The notes under the pieces: generated by a model
Database searches by the model: none
What the model saw: the letters and a program-made list of their open reading frames with translations, nothing else
Told to the model about the DNA's origin: nothing
Translations under genes and position numbers: made by a program
Shown here: one piece after another, positions 42,772-50,222 of the stretch
How the letters are laid out: each line of letters opens with the position of its first letter
Numbering within the stretch: the stretch's first letter is position 1
NCBI GenBank assembly: GCA_024809215.1
Contig: JANUBW010000003.1
Coordinates: 496,001 to 560,000, forward strand
Source of the DNA: Niastella sp. OAS944
GTDB taxonomy: Bacteria; Bacteroidota; Bacteroidia; Chitinophagales; Chitinophagaceae
DNA: 64,000 nucleotides
Reading direction: 5' to 3'

Positions 42772-44100
42772 CTACACTTTAGGAAGCTTATACCCATTAT
42801 GGTACTCCTTCGCCAGGTACTGGCTGTTTATCTTTTCGTCGGTGAACTTTTCTTTCTCTTTATCCCATATTAATTTTTGTCCGCTTCGGAATGCTATGTT
42901 TCCCATTTGGGCAACGGTGGCCACATGCGACCCTGCCTGAATGGAACAATTCAGATCCTCCATTTTCCTCGACTTCACCACATCAATGAAATTCACCCAG
43001 TGAAGGTCTAACCCATTGTCTAATGATTGTACATATGGCTTGCTGGCTTTATTGGTACTTTTGGCTTCTTCCAAAACCTCCCAGCCGCCGCGGTGCAGTA
43101 CCAGGGTACCATTGTTACCAATAAACCCAATACCGTGGGTTCTGCCGTAAGAACCGTTGTCGATACCCATGGCAGAATCCCATACCAGGTTGAATTTATC
43201 GAATTCGTACAGCGTAGTTAATGTGTCGGGTGTTTCTTCGCTTAGGTCGGGGTAGGCAAACTTACCACCCAGTGCTGCTATTGATTTGGGCACATCGGCT
43301 TTCATACCCAGCAGCGCATAGTCGAGGAGGTGCACGCCCCAGTCGGTCATTAAGCCACCGGCATAATCCCAAAACCAGCGGAAGTTGAAATGAAAACGGC
43401 TGGCATTGAAGGCCCGTTTTTGAGCGGGGCCTAACCAGGCGGCATAATCAACACCGGCAGGTGGATTACTGTCAGGCACAACCGGCGCCGGTTTCATCCA
43501 GCCCTGGTAGCACCATACTTTTACGGTCCTTATCATACCCAGCTTACCGCTTTGTACATATTCAACCGCATCTTTAAAATGTTGCTGGCTGCGTTGCCAT
43601 TGGCCGGCCTGTACTACTTTATTATAGCGCTTTTGCGCCGCTATCATAGCACGACATTCAACAATGGAGTTACCAACAGGCTTTTCAACATATACATCTT
43701 TACCAGCTTCCGCGGCATGTATCATTTGCAGGGCATGCCAGTGGTCGGGCGTACCTACAATTACAATGTCAATATCTTTTTGATCGAGCAGCTTACGGTA
43801 ATCGCCATAGGTTTTCACCTTTGAGGTGTCGATATTGTTCTTTGCCAGCTCGGCCATTCGTTTGTCGATCACATTTTTGTCAACGTCGCATAAAGCGCCA
43901 ATGATAACACCAGGCACTTTCAATGCTGCAGTTACATTTGCCCAGCCCATGCCATTGATGCCAATGGCGCCAATCACTAATTGATCTGATGGGGCGATGC
44001 GATTTTTAAATATGGCAAACGCGTTATTATCCAGGGCCGACAAAACAGTGCCTCCGGCAAGCAATGTACCTGCCTGTTGCAGGAACCTCCTTCTTTGCAT
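42772..44100 (-). CDS. Gfo/Idh/MocA family oxidoreductase, Tat-exported
   Basis: A 442-residue enzyme with a twin-arginine signal (QRRRFLQQAGTLLAGGTVL) and then a Rossmann domain (IGAIGINGMGWAN), VGTPDHWHALQMIHAAEAGKDVYVEKP (EKP at 139-141) and the C-terminal domain with GGLMTDWGVHLLDYAL. Periplasmic Tat-exported members carry tightly bound NAD(P), since the cofactor is absent from that compartment, and interconvert sugars by internal hydride transfer. It heads a small leftward operon with the isomerase at 44135 upstream in transcription order. Confidence 0.92.
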   Translation of the reverse strand: MQRRRFLQQAGTLLAGGTVLSALDNNAFAIFKNRIAPSDQLVIGAIGINGMGWANVTAALKVPGVIIGALCDVDKNVIDKRMAELAKNNIDTSKVKTYGDYRKLLDQKDIDIVIVGTPDHWHALQMIHAAEAGKDVYVEKPVGNSIVECRAMIAAQKRYNKVVQAGQWQRSQQHFKDAVEYVQSGKLGMIRTVKVWCYQGWMKPAPVVPDSNPPAGVDYAAWLGPAQKRAFNASRFHFNFRWFWDYAGGLMTDWGVHLLDYALLGMKADVPKSIAALGGKFAYPDLSEETPDTLTTLYEFDKFNLVWDSAMGIDNGSYGRTHGIGFIGNNGTLVLHRGGWEVLEEAKSTNKASKPYVQSLDNGLDLHWVNFIDVVKSRKMEDLNCSIQAGSHVATVAQMGNIAFRSGQKLIWDKEKEKFTDEKINSQYLAKEYHNGYKLPKV

Positions 44101-44134
44101 AAGAAAATGGTATTAGGTAGAATAATAGAACAGT

Positions 44135-45001
44135 TTATTTAATGATATTCTTCTTCAGGTACGCTATGCTTTTTGCAGTACTATCAAGCGGGGCTCCGGG
44201 GCACATATCCTGCTCAACAAAGAAGTATTTCATACCACTTTGTTTGGCATAGTTAAAGATCTTTTTATAGTTGATAACGCCATTACCTACTTCGGTAAAG
44301 AATTTCTTGGGGGTATTATCCATATCCTTTACATGCCACATGGCAAAGCGGCCCGGATGTTTGGCAAATAAGGCCAAAGGATCTTTACCGGCTTTTGATA
44401 CCCAGTAAATATCCATTTCAAAAAACACCAGTTTGGGATCGGTATCTTTCAGCAGGGTATCATAGCCGGTTGTGCCACCTGCTGGTGCCAATTCAAAATC
44501 GTGGTTATGATAAGCCAGCTTAAGACCTGTTTTTTTGGCTATTTCACCGGCCTTGTTAAGGGCCGCAGCTATCTTTTTGTAGTTATCGGCCTGGCGGTAT
44601 TCTTCTTCGAGCCAGGGTATAACAATAAATTCCTGCCCCAGTGCTTTGGCATCGGTAACGGCTGGTTTCCATTTTTCTTCCCATCTGCTTTGTAAAAATA
44701 TGCTGGCGGGGAAGGTATGACCACTTGGGCTTGATAGTCCGTGTGATTTTAAGGTTGATCGCAATTCTGTGGCGTTCATTCCAAACCATTTGCCGTCGCC
44801 ATAGCCATAAGTTTCAACGGTATTATAACCCTGGGCGGCAACTTTGGCCAATGTTCCTTTTGGGTCTTTCGCCATTTCGCTGCGAAGTGTGTAAAGCTGA
44901 AGGCCGATCTTTTTGGGTTGGGCAAACCATTCTTCTTTATTGATAAAAAAACCAGCGGTAAGCAAAGATGATTGTTTGAGGAAATCCCGACGAGTTGGCA
45001 T
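44135..45001 (-). CDS. Sugar phosphate isomerase/epimerase, Tat-exported TIM barrel
   Basis: A 288-residue paralogue of 30507-31379. Twin-arginine signal TRRDFLKQSSLLTAGFF, then KKIGLQLYTLRSEMAKDPKGTL, SPSGHTF, YHNHDFELA, VFFEMDIYWVSKAG and WHVKDMD, with the same metal-binding positions. First gene of a two-gene leftward operon with the Tat-exported Gfo/Idh enzyme (34 bases apart). It probably handles the same class of periplasmic keto-sugar. Confidence 0.9.
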   Translation of the reverse strand: MPTRRDFLKQSSLLTAGFFINKEEWFAQPKKIGLQLYTLRSEMAKDPKGTLAKVAAQGYNTVETYGYGDGKWFGMNATELRSTLKSHGLSSPSGHTFPASIFLQSRWEEKWKPAVTDAKALGQEFIVIPWLEEEYRQADNYKKIAAALNKAGEIAKKTGLKLAYHNHDFELAPAGGTTGYDTLLKDTDPKLVFFEMDIYWVSKAGKDPLALFAKHPGRFAMWHVKDMDNTPKKFFTEVGNGVINYKKIFNYAKQSGMKYFFVEQDMCPGAPLDSTAKSIAYLKKNIIK

Positions 45002-45092
45002 AACGTATCGTTTTTAGAGAGTTAAATTACTTAAAAATCAAACACCCTCAATATGGATGCTTATTACAGGCTTCAGGTTGCAGCAAAAAGAA

Positions 45093-45122
45093 AAACCGGT
45101 TACTGATAACAGTAACCGGTTT
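45093..45122. terminator. Terminator between the TPM gene and the isomerase gene
   Basis: Perfect 13-bp arms AAACCGGTTACTG and reverse complement around a 4-base loop, with TTTTTCTTTTTG on the minus side. It lies 25 bases past the stop of the gene at 45147. Confidence 0.75.
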
Positions 45123-45146
45123 GCTTTTATCATTTTTTATGTTTTC

Positions 45147-46127
45147 TTACCAACTGCCGGTAGCACCGCCTCCACTGCTTTTTCCACCACCAAAGCTGGC
45201 GCCTGCGCCACTGCTAAATGTCCTTCCTTTCCAAACATTGATACCAAAGAAGATGGCGAAAATTCCAAAGACACAAACCAGGGTCCACCAAAAGATCTTC
45301 AGGAACCATAAGAACACATAACCTGTAGCATTCATATAATCTACAAAATTATTTCCCGTGCTGCGGTCCTTCGACTTAATGTATCGTACCCGTAACCAAA
45401 CAAACAGCGCCATCATTAAGAAACCCATAATAGTTTCGCCAACTGTTGGAGGTCTGCGCTGGCTGCTATATGCATAGGGCGAAGTATTTTGAGCTAACGG
45501 TTGAGGTTGTGCCTGAGCCTGGGTTTGCGATGGCGCTGGTTCCTCTACTGTTGACCAGTTATCGGTAGCTTGCGCTGTGGTTCCGCTATGTGCGGTAGTT
45601 GGGCTATTAGTTCGGCCAGGGCTCGCCCAACCGGTAAGTGCCGATTCAATATCTTTCACGCCTTCTTTTAAACCGGTATAATACCAACCCATTTTATATT
45701 TGGGCACTATTGTTCTATCGATAATACGCTGGCAAACTTCATCGGTTAATTTATGATCGATGCCCGAGCCGGTAGCAATTCTTACCCGGCGGGGGTCTTT
45801 GCTTAGTAAGATCAATACACCATCGTTGCTGCGTTTGCTGCCAATACCCCATTTATTAAAGTATTGTAACGCTGCATCCTCAACAGACCAGGTGTAGCCT
45901 GAGTTATCGGTCAATGTTGACAGGGTAATAATTACAATTGAATAGCCCTTTTTTTCGCGGAAGGAGATGAGTTCTTTTTCGAGCGTTCTTTCATCGCCCG
46001 ATGAAAGAAAACTGCCATAATCGTTTACCACATGTGGGGTAAATGGCCGGTCTTTGATAAAGTTCGATTGCTGGGCAAGCAATACACTACCGGTCAGTAA
46101 TAGGATTACAGTTAACAGGGTACGCAT
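45147..46127 (-). CDS. TPM domain-containing membrane protein
   Basis: A 326-residue protein: signal peptide (1-19), TPM/PF04536 domain (about 30-165; VNDYGSFLSSGDERTLEKELISFREKKGYSIVIITLS, YFNKWGIGSKRSNDGVLILLSKDPRRVRIATG), a Thr/Gln/Pro-rich linker, two membrane helices (about 220-300) and a Gly/Ser-rich tail ending GGGATGSW. TPM proteins help maintain photosystems in plants or have acid phosphatase activity in vitro; in bacteria they are envelope proteins of unclear function, often with a Gly-rich end. Confidence 0.9.
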   Translation of the reverse strand: MRTLLTVILLLTGSVLLAQQSNFIKDRPFTPHVVNDYGSFLSSGDERTLEKELISFREKKGYSIVIITLSTLTDNSGYTWSVEDAALQYFNKWGIGSKRSNDGVLILLSKDPRRVRIATGSGIDHKLTDEVCQRIIDRTIVPKYKMGWYYTGLKEGVKDIESALTGWASPGRTNSPTTAHSGTTAQATDNWSTVEEPAPSQTQAQAQPQPLAQNTSPYAYSSQRRPPTVGETIMGFLMMALFVWLRVRYIKSKDRSTGNNFVDYMNATGYVFLWFLKIFWWTLVCVFGIFAIFFGINVWKGRTFSSGAGASFGGGKSSGGGATGSW

Positions 46128-46177
46128 TGATTGATAGGGTTGGGGTTATATGTTATTTGAATAAAAAAGCCGGTATT

Positions 46178-46849
46178 CTAAGCTTCCTCATCCATCTGCT
46201 GCAACAGATCTTTTAGCTTTTGTATATGCTGCCCATACAGTTTACCAATCAGCCAACGGTTCAAAAAATAACTGCCAAGGGTAAGCACTGCACCAATTGA
46301 AAGAAATAGAACGAAAAATCGGTGGTTACTAATATGTTGGGCAATGGGCATTTGTGCAACGGAGGTTTGCGCATCAATTGAAACATCTACCACATGTGAA
46401 TTGCCTTCGTGGGCATTGAACATGATAATAAGGCCGGCGGCAAAATAAGCAAGTGGGGTAAGTATGGTGCCTGCGATAAAATAAAAGCGAACATACTTTT
46501 CGAGTGTTCCCAATTGTTGTTTCAGGTTTGAGCGTACTTCACAGGCAACGCACTCCATTTGTTTCAGCAACTTGCTTTTGCGGTAGTAATAAAACAGAAA
46601 AGCGCCGCCTACCAATGCCAGCAACACGGCCAGCTCACTATACATTCCCTTGAATGTAACAATGTACCAGATAGTTAATGAATATATGATCAGTACTGCG
46701 ATGAGCTCGCGGTTGAGGTTGCGCTTCAGCCTTGCAATGGTACTTTGCGACCGTTTATGCAACATGGACGAAATCGGCACATCCCTGCCCGGTTGAAGAT
46801 CTGTTTCATCCAGATCCTTCCATATATCTTTCAGGCTATCTAACTCCAT
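46178..46849 (-). CDS. Four-helix membrane protein, probable partner of the ECF sigma factor
   Basis: A 223-residue protein with a short cytosolic N-terminus (MELDSLKDIWKDLDET, a pattern seen in genes after ECF sigma factors in this phylum) and four hydrophobic segments (about 50-68, 72-89, 119-142, 176-198). Its start overlaps the end of the sigma gene by 14 bases, so the two are translationally coupled. It is likely an anti-sigma or sensor-type protein, but no ZAS/FecR motif is visible, so function is inferred from context. Confidence 0.75.
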   Translation of the reverse strand: MELDSLKDIWKDLDETDLQPGRDVPISSMLHKRSQSTIARLKRNLNRELIAVLIIYSLTIWYIVTFKGMYSELAVLLALVGGAFLFYYYRKSKLLKQMECVACEVRSNLKQQLGTLEKYVRFYFIAGTILTPLAYFAAGLIIMFNAHEGNSHVVDVSIDAQTSVAQMPIAQHISNHRFFVLFLSIGAVLTLGSYFLNRWLIGKLYGQHIQKLKDLLQQMDEEA

Positions 46850-47351
46850 GTTCTACTGATTTTGTGAGTTTACGTAATTTTTCTTTGATCCGGTTCATTT
46901 TCACGCGCAGGTTATTCTGATTGATCCCCAAAATATCTTCCATTTCTTCGTAACTCTTGTCTTCAAGGTACAGCATTGTAATAGCCCGTTCTATTTCAGT
47001 AAGATGGTTAATAGCTTTATAAAGTTGCTGCAACCGTTCTTCTTTTTCGTTGCTATATTGAATGTCCTGTATCTCCGTTGGTAATAAATCGGGTTCTACG
47101 CTTTTAATGATCTTCTTTTGTTTACGCAGGTCAGAAATGGCGGTATTGAGTGCAATACGGTACAGCCAGGTGCTGAATTTTGAGTCACCCCTGAACCGTG
47201 GATATGCGCCCCATAATTGTATCACGATCTCCTGGAAAAGGTCCTGTTTATCGTAATCGGATGTGCAATACAAATTACACACCTTATACAACATAGCGCG
47301 GTGTTGGTGCACCAATGCCACAAACTCATCCTGGTTAAGTTTTGCCTGCAA
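46836..47351 (-). CDS. RNA polymerase ECF sigma-70 factor
   Basis: A 171-residue sigma factor with region 2 (DLFQEIVIQLWGAYPRFRGDSKFSTWLYRIALNTAISDLRKQKK) and region 4 (LTEIERAITMLYLEDKSYEEMEDILGINQNNLRVKMNRIKEKLRKL). It binds core RNA polymerase and reads extracytoplasmic-stress promoters. A coupled four-helix membrane gene follows (46178). The 218-base spacer upstream (47352-47569) holds TATCTTTT, a near -7 box, but no clear -33 partner. Confidence 0.92.
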   Translation of the reverse strand: MQAKLNQDEFVALVHQHRAMLYKVCNLYCTSDYDKQDLFQEIVIQLWGAYPRFRGDSKFSTWLYRIALNTAISDLRKQKKIIKSVEPDLLPTEIQDIQYSNEKEERLQQLYKAINHLTEIERAITMLYLEDKSYEEMEDILGINQNNLRVKMNRIKEKLRKLTKSVEHGVR

Positions 47352-47569
47352 TTGGGTTGGTTTTAGCGAAAAGATACTTAATTGGTCGGCGATTTGCCTT
47401 AAAAATTACAGGCAAAACACCATTATTATTTAATAAAATGTGAAAGCCGGCTGTCGGTTGCGGCTAACCCGAACCTATAACGCCAAATTTCGCCGGCAAA
47501 TTACAACATTTTAGCACCAATTAAGCCTGCGTTACCACTCAAACTGCTGATAACCACTATCTTCGTGCC

Positions 47570-47920
47570 ATGAAAAAAATGTATCATCTGGGCAATTGCA
47601 CCACCTGCCAGGCCATTATTAAAGAAACCGGCATTGATAAAAAGGGATTTGAGATGCAGGAGATAAAAACCGAAAAGATAACCCCCGCCCAGTTAGACGA
47701 AATGAAAGAAAAGACCGGCAGTTATGAATCGCTGTTCAGCCGCCGCGCCATGAAATACAAGGAAATGGGTCTGAAAGACAAATCCCTTACCGAAAAGGAT
47801 TATCGCCAGCTCATCCTCGATGAATACACCTTCTTAAAAAGACCGGTAGTTTTTGTAAATGATAAAATTTTTGTGGGCAGTGAGAAGAAAACGGTTGAGG
47901 CCCTAAAGAATGCCTTATGA
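47570..47920 (+). CDS. ArsC/Spx family protein (thioredoxin-like arsenate reductase)
   Basis: A 116-residue thioredoxin-fold protein with the CxxC motif NCTTCQ near residue 10, SRRAMKYKEMG in the middle and RPVVFVNDKIFVGSE at the end, all in ArsC/Spx/YffB order. Members either reduce arsenate with glutathione/glutaredoxin or bind RNA polymerase (Spx). No arsenic genes are nearby, so a redox-regulatory or YffB-like role is equally likely. It overlaps the convergent RAYT-like gene by six bases. Confidence 0.85.
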   Translation: MKKMYHLGNCTTCQAIIKETGIDKKGFEMQEIKTEKITPAQLDEMKEKTGSYESLFSRRAMKYKEMGLKDKSLTEKDYRQLILDEYTFLKRPVVFVNDKIFVGSEKKTVEALKNAL

Positions 47921-48514
47921 TCCGTTTTTTAACAGCGACATCCGCAGCGATTCAAAATTGATGACCTGCACTTTAACCGGCCCCTGTTTGCCGGCATAAT
48001 CAGCCGCCGAACTGTATAGGTAATGTTCCGGGCTGTCAACTATTCCATCGCGAATGGGGTTTTCGTGTATGTACAAAACCCTTTCCTGTAGTTTATATAC
48101 CTGTTTGAAATCAATATAGGCAGGATTGGTACAGGTTTGCCACAATTGAAATTTTTCAATTTTTTTAAGCGACAGACTGCAGCTCTCAAATCGCTGCAGC
48201 ATCCACGAGCGGCGCAGGTCGGGCTCAATATCTATAGCCTCGAGTATTTTGGTAGTGGTATATCTTTTAAATTCTTTCTCTATCATGGCCAGGCCCGATC
48301 CATCCTGTGCCCTGGCAAGCAGGTGCAGGTGATTGGTCATTAGGCACCAGGCATATACAGTGAATTTTTTGGCTGTTATACAGTGGTTTAACGCCTCAAC
48401 AATGATCTGCTTATAGGTAGGTCTTATAAACACATCGATCCAGTCTACTACATTAAAGGTCAGGTAAGAACAATCATGCTGCGGTAGACCCTGGTCTTTA
48501 TTCTTATTTATCAT
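47915..48514 (-). CDS. REP-associated tyrosine transposase-like protein (RAYT, Y1/HUH), apparently intact
   Basis: A 199-residue IS200-like/RAYT protein. The HUH motif is present as NHLHLL (His62, His64) after AWCLMT; the C-terminus has VLYIHENPIRDGIVDSPEHYLYSSAADYAG, usual for Bacteroidota relatives. RAYTs are single-copy enzymes that nick and move short palindromic REP/REPIN elements. No terminal repeats of an insertion sequence were found around it. It shares ancestry with 48890-49417. The nucleophilic Tyr could not be assigned with certainty. Confidence 0.8.
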   Translation of the reverse strand: MINKNKDQGLPQHDCSYLTFNVVDWIDVFIRPTYKQIIVEALNHCITAKKFTVYAWCLMTNHLHLLARAQDGSGLAMIEKEFKRYTTTKILEAIDIEPDLRRSWMLQRFESCSLSLKKIEKFQLWQTCTNPAYIDFKQVYKLQERVLYIHENPIRDGIVDSPEHYLYSSAADYAGKQGPVKVQVINFESLRMSLLKNGS

Positions 48515-48889
48515 AGGAGCATTGCTTTATCAATATTCATTAATAAACAAATACGTCGGGAATCGTAGGGTAATTAATAAATAAAACCGTGCTGTTGGTA
48601 AGAAGCCGGGTATTGGTATACGTACAATCAGGCTAAAGAATATAGCATAGACAAGGAAGTGTAATATACAAAATGTTGTTTATAAAACTTCCGGATGTTA
48701 ATGGCTTCGATAGAATAATAATGTTTCATTAATATTTTTTGCTGAACAGGAATGCTTTATCGATATCGCAAGATGTTTCTTTTAATAAACTTTTAGTAAA
48801 GGCATGAAAAGGGCTTCCCAGCCAATTTTGATAAACCGGCGGTAGCCGTCAATAGCTTGACAGAGGTATACGGAGGTGTTATTTAAAAA
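48515..48889. other. Spacer between the two RAYT-like genes, no feature seen
   Basis: 375 AT-rich bases. It has no long open frame, no perfect hairpin and no word repeats of the kind seen elsewhere in the window. Confidence 0.35.
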
Positions 48890-49417
48890 CTATTGCCAGG
48901 GAGCCAGCTTAACCCGTTGATGGGGATGGGCGCTGCTATAAACATAATGATGCGGGTCATCAACCAGCCGGGTAGTTACCGGCAGGTTCACCACTTCTGT
49001 AACATGGTGGGCAAACAATTCGGAGCTGTCCAATACTACCGGATGATTGCCAAACTGCCAAAAGTGATGTTCCGCATCGTGCTGGTACCGGTTGCTGTAA
49101 TAACTGAACAATCGCATCATCCATTCTTTTCGCTTCTCATCGGGATTTTCTGCAATTGATTTCAGTATTTGCTTTGCAGTACCATTTTTAAATTCCCTTA
49201 AGACGGTAGAGATGTGCTTCTTTTTTGAAGAAGCAACAATTGTGATGTAGCTGGGCATTAACACGTATTCATAAACATACAGGTGTTTGTTGTCGATACA
49301 ATTGTTTAGGTTGTCAATTAAAATTTCGCAATAAGTGTGGCAGGTAAAAACATCTATCCAGCCAGATACACTTAGTGTTACATAATAAGAGCCGAAGGGT
49401 GGGGGTTTTTCGTACAT
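48890..49417 (-). CDS. RAYT-like protein lacking the HUH histidines
   Basis: A 175-residue relative of the previous gene: the N-terminus (YYVTLSVSGWIDVFTCHTYCEILI) and the block LREFKNGTAKQILKSIAENPDEKRKEWMMRLFS align with it. The HUH site is replaced by PSYITI (Tyr57, Thr59 for the two His) and the YIHENP segment by TEVVNLPV. The reading frame is intact, so this may be a domesticated, non-cutting DNA-binding relative or a recent loss of function. Its C-terminus keeps DDPHHYVYSSA. Confidence 0.7.
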   Translation of the reverse strand: MYEKPPPFGSYYVTLSVSGWIDVFTCHTYCEILIDNLNNCIDNKHLYVYEYVLMPSYITIVASSKKKHISTVLREFKNGTAKQILKSIAENPDEKRKEWMMRLFSYYSNRYQHDAEHHFWQFGNHPVVLDSSELFAHHVTEVVNLPVTTRLVDDPHHYVYSSAHPHQRVKLAPWQ

Positions 49418-49733
49418 TCATATAAGGTAGTAAAGTTTTGGCATTTGGGCAATCCCGTATCGGGTCTTTGTAACAAATAGAGGTAAATTTGATACGGATC
49501 AACTATTACATACTACAATTCAATGATTTAAACCCATAAAAATCCGTTTTTGCAATGTTTAGCAGTACAGTGATGCTGTGGGTGAGGGTTACATGGTATA
49601 CTTGTCGAGCCCATTCCTATTTCGACGACCAAAACATTTCATCTTCCTTTTTGCATTTCGTCTACAGCCGGCTGCATTCTAACATGGATTATTTGCACAC
49701 CGGCCACATTAGCATTTGCCAGCCCGTCAAAAG
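49418..49733. other. Intergenic region before the small exported protein, no feature seen
   Basis: About 316 bases; only short open segments. It ends at the 12-bp inverted repeat at 49734. Confidence 0.35.
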
Positions 49734-49774
49734 AATAGCTTTACGGTGTTCTACATTATTTACGTAAAGCTATT
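49734..49774 (+). promoter_or_regulatory. Perfect 12-bp inverted repeat just before a start codon
   Basis: AATAGCTTTACG (49734-49745) and CGTAAAGCTATT (49763-49774) around a 17-base loop end four bases before the ATG at 49779. It could be an operator or, in RNA, a hairpin covering the ribosome-binding region. Confidence 0.55.
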
Positions 49775-49778
49775 AGTC

Positions 49779-50123
49779 ATGAAAACAAAATGGATCGTTG
49801 TGGGCATCATTGGTCTTTTATTGCATACCGCTATTGCACAAAACAAGCCACGCCCTGTACCGGAATTTGCATCCTCAAAAGGATGGTGGATGATAGAAAG
49901 CAATATTCATTCACCCAAACAACACATCGTTTACTTCTATAATAACGACGGGGTAATGGTTTATAAAGAAAAGCTTGAAGACGTTCGCCTGAACCCCGAA
50001 AAGCGCAAAACCAAAATGCAACTGAAACAGGTGCTGGAAGCGACGGTAGTAGCCTGGGAGAAGGAGCATAGGGTGATTGAGGATGGGTCGTTGGTAGTGA
50101 ATAGTTTGAAGGGGAGATGGTAG
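49779..50123 (+). CDS. Small hypothetical exported protein
   Basis: A 114-residue protein starting at the ATG before KTKWIVVGIIGLLLHTAIAQ, a clear signal peptide (cleavage before QNKPRP); an in-frame start at 49716 would precede it by 21 residues and is rejected. The mature part is short and basic with SSKGWWMIESN and IVYFYNNDGVMVYKEKLEDV, predicted beta-rich. No family recognised. It lies 100 bases before the LytS-type kinase gene and may be part of the same signalling locus. Confidence 0.7.
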   Translation: MKTKWIVVGIIGLLLHTAIAQNKPRPVPEFASSKGWWMIESNIHSPKQHIVYFYNNDGVMVYKEKLEDVRLNPEKRKTKMQLKQVLEATVVAWEKEHRVIEDGSLVVNSLKGRW

Positions 50124-50222
50124 GTTGGTAAAGAAAGAACTTTTGTCGATGAAAACCTGATGTACAGCGATATTAACACAACCCGCCATGCATTTACGCC
50201 AAACGAAATGTAATTTTAGTAT

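Noticed and set aside
47915-49417. Active IS200-type insertion sequence
   Set aside because: No terminal hairpins or orfB/TnpB gene, and two diverged single genes sit side by side, which fits RAYT genes better.
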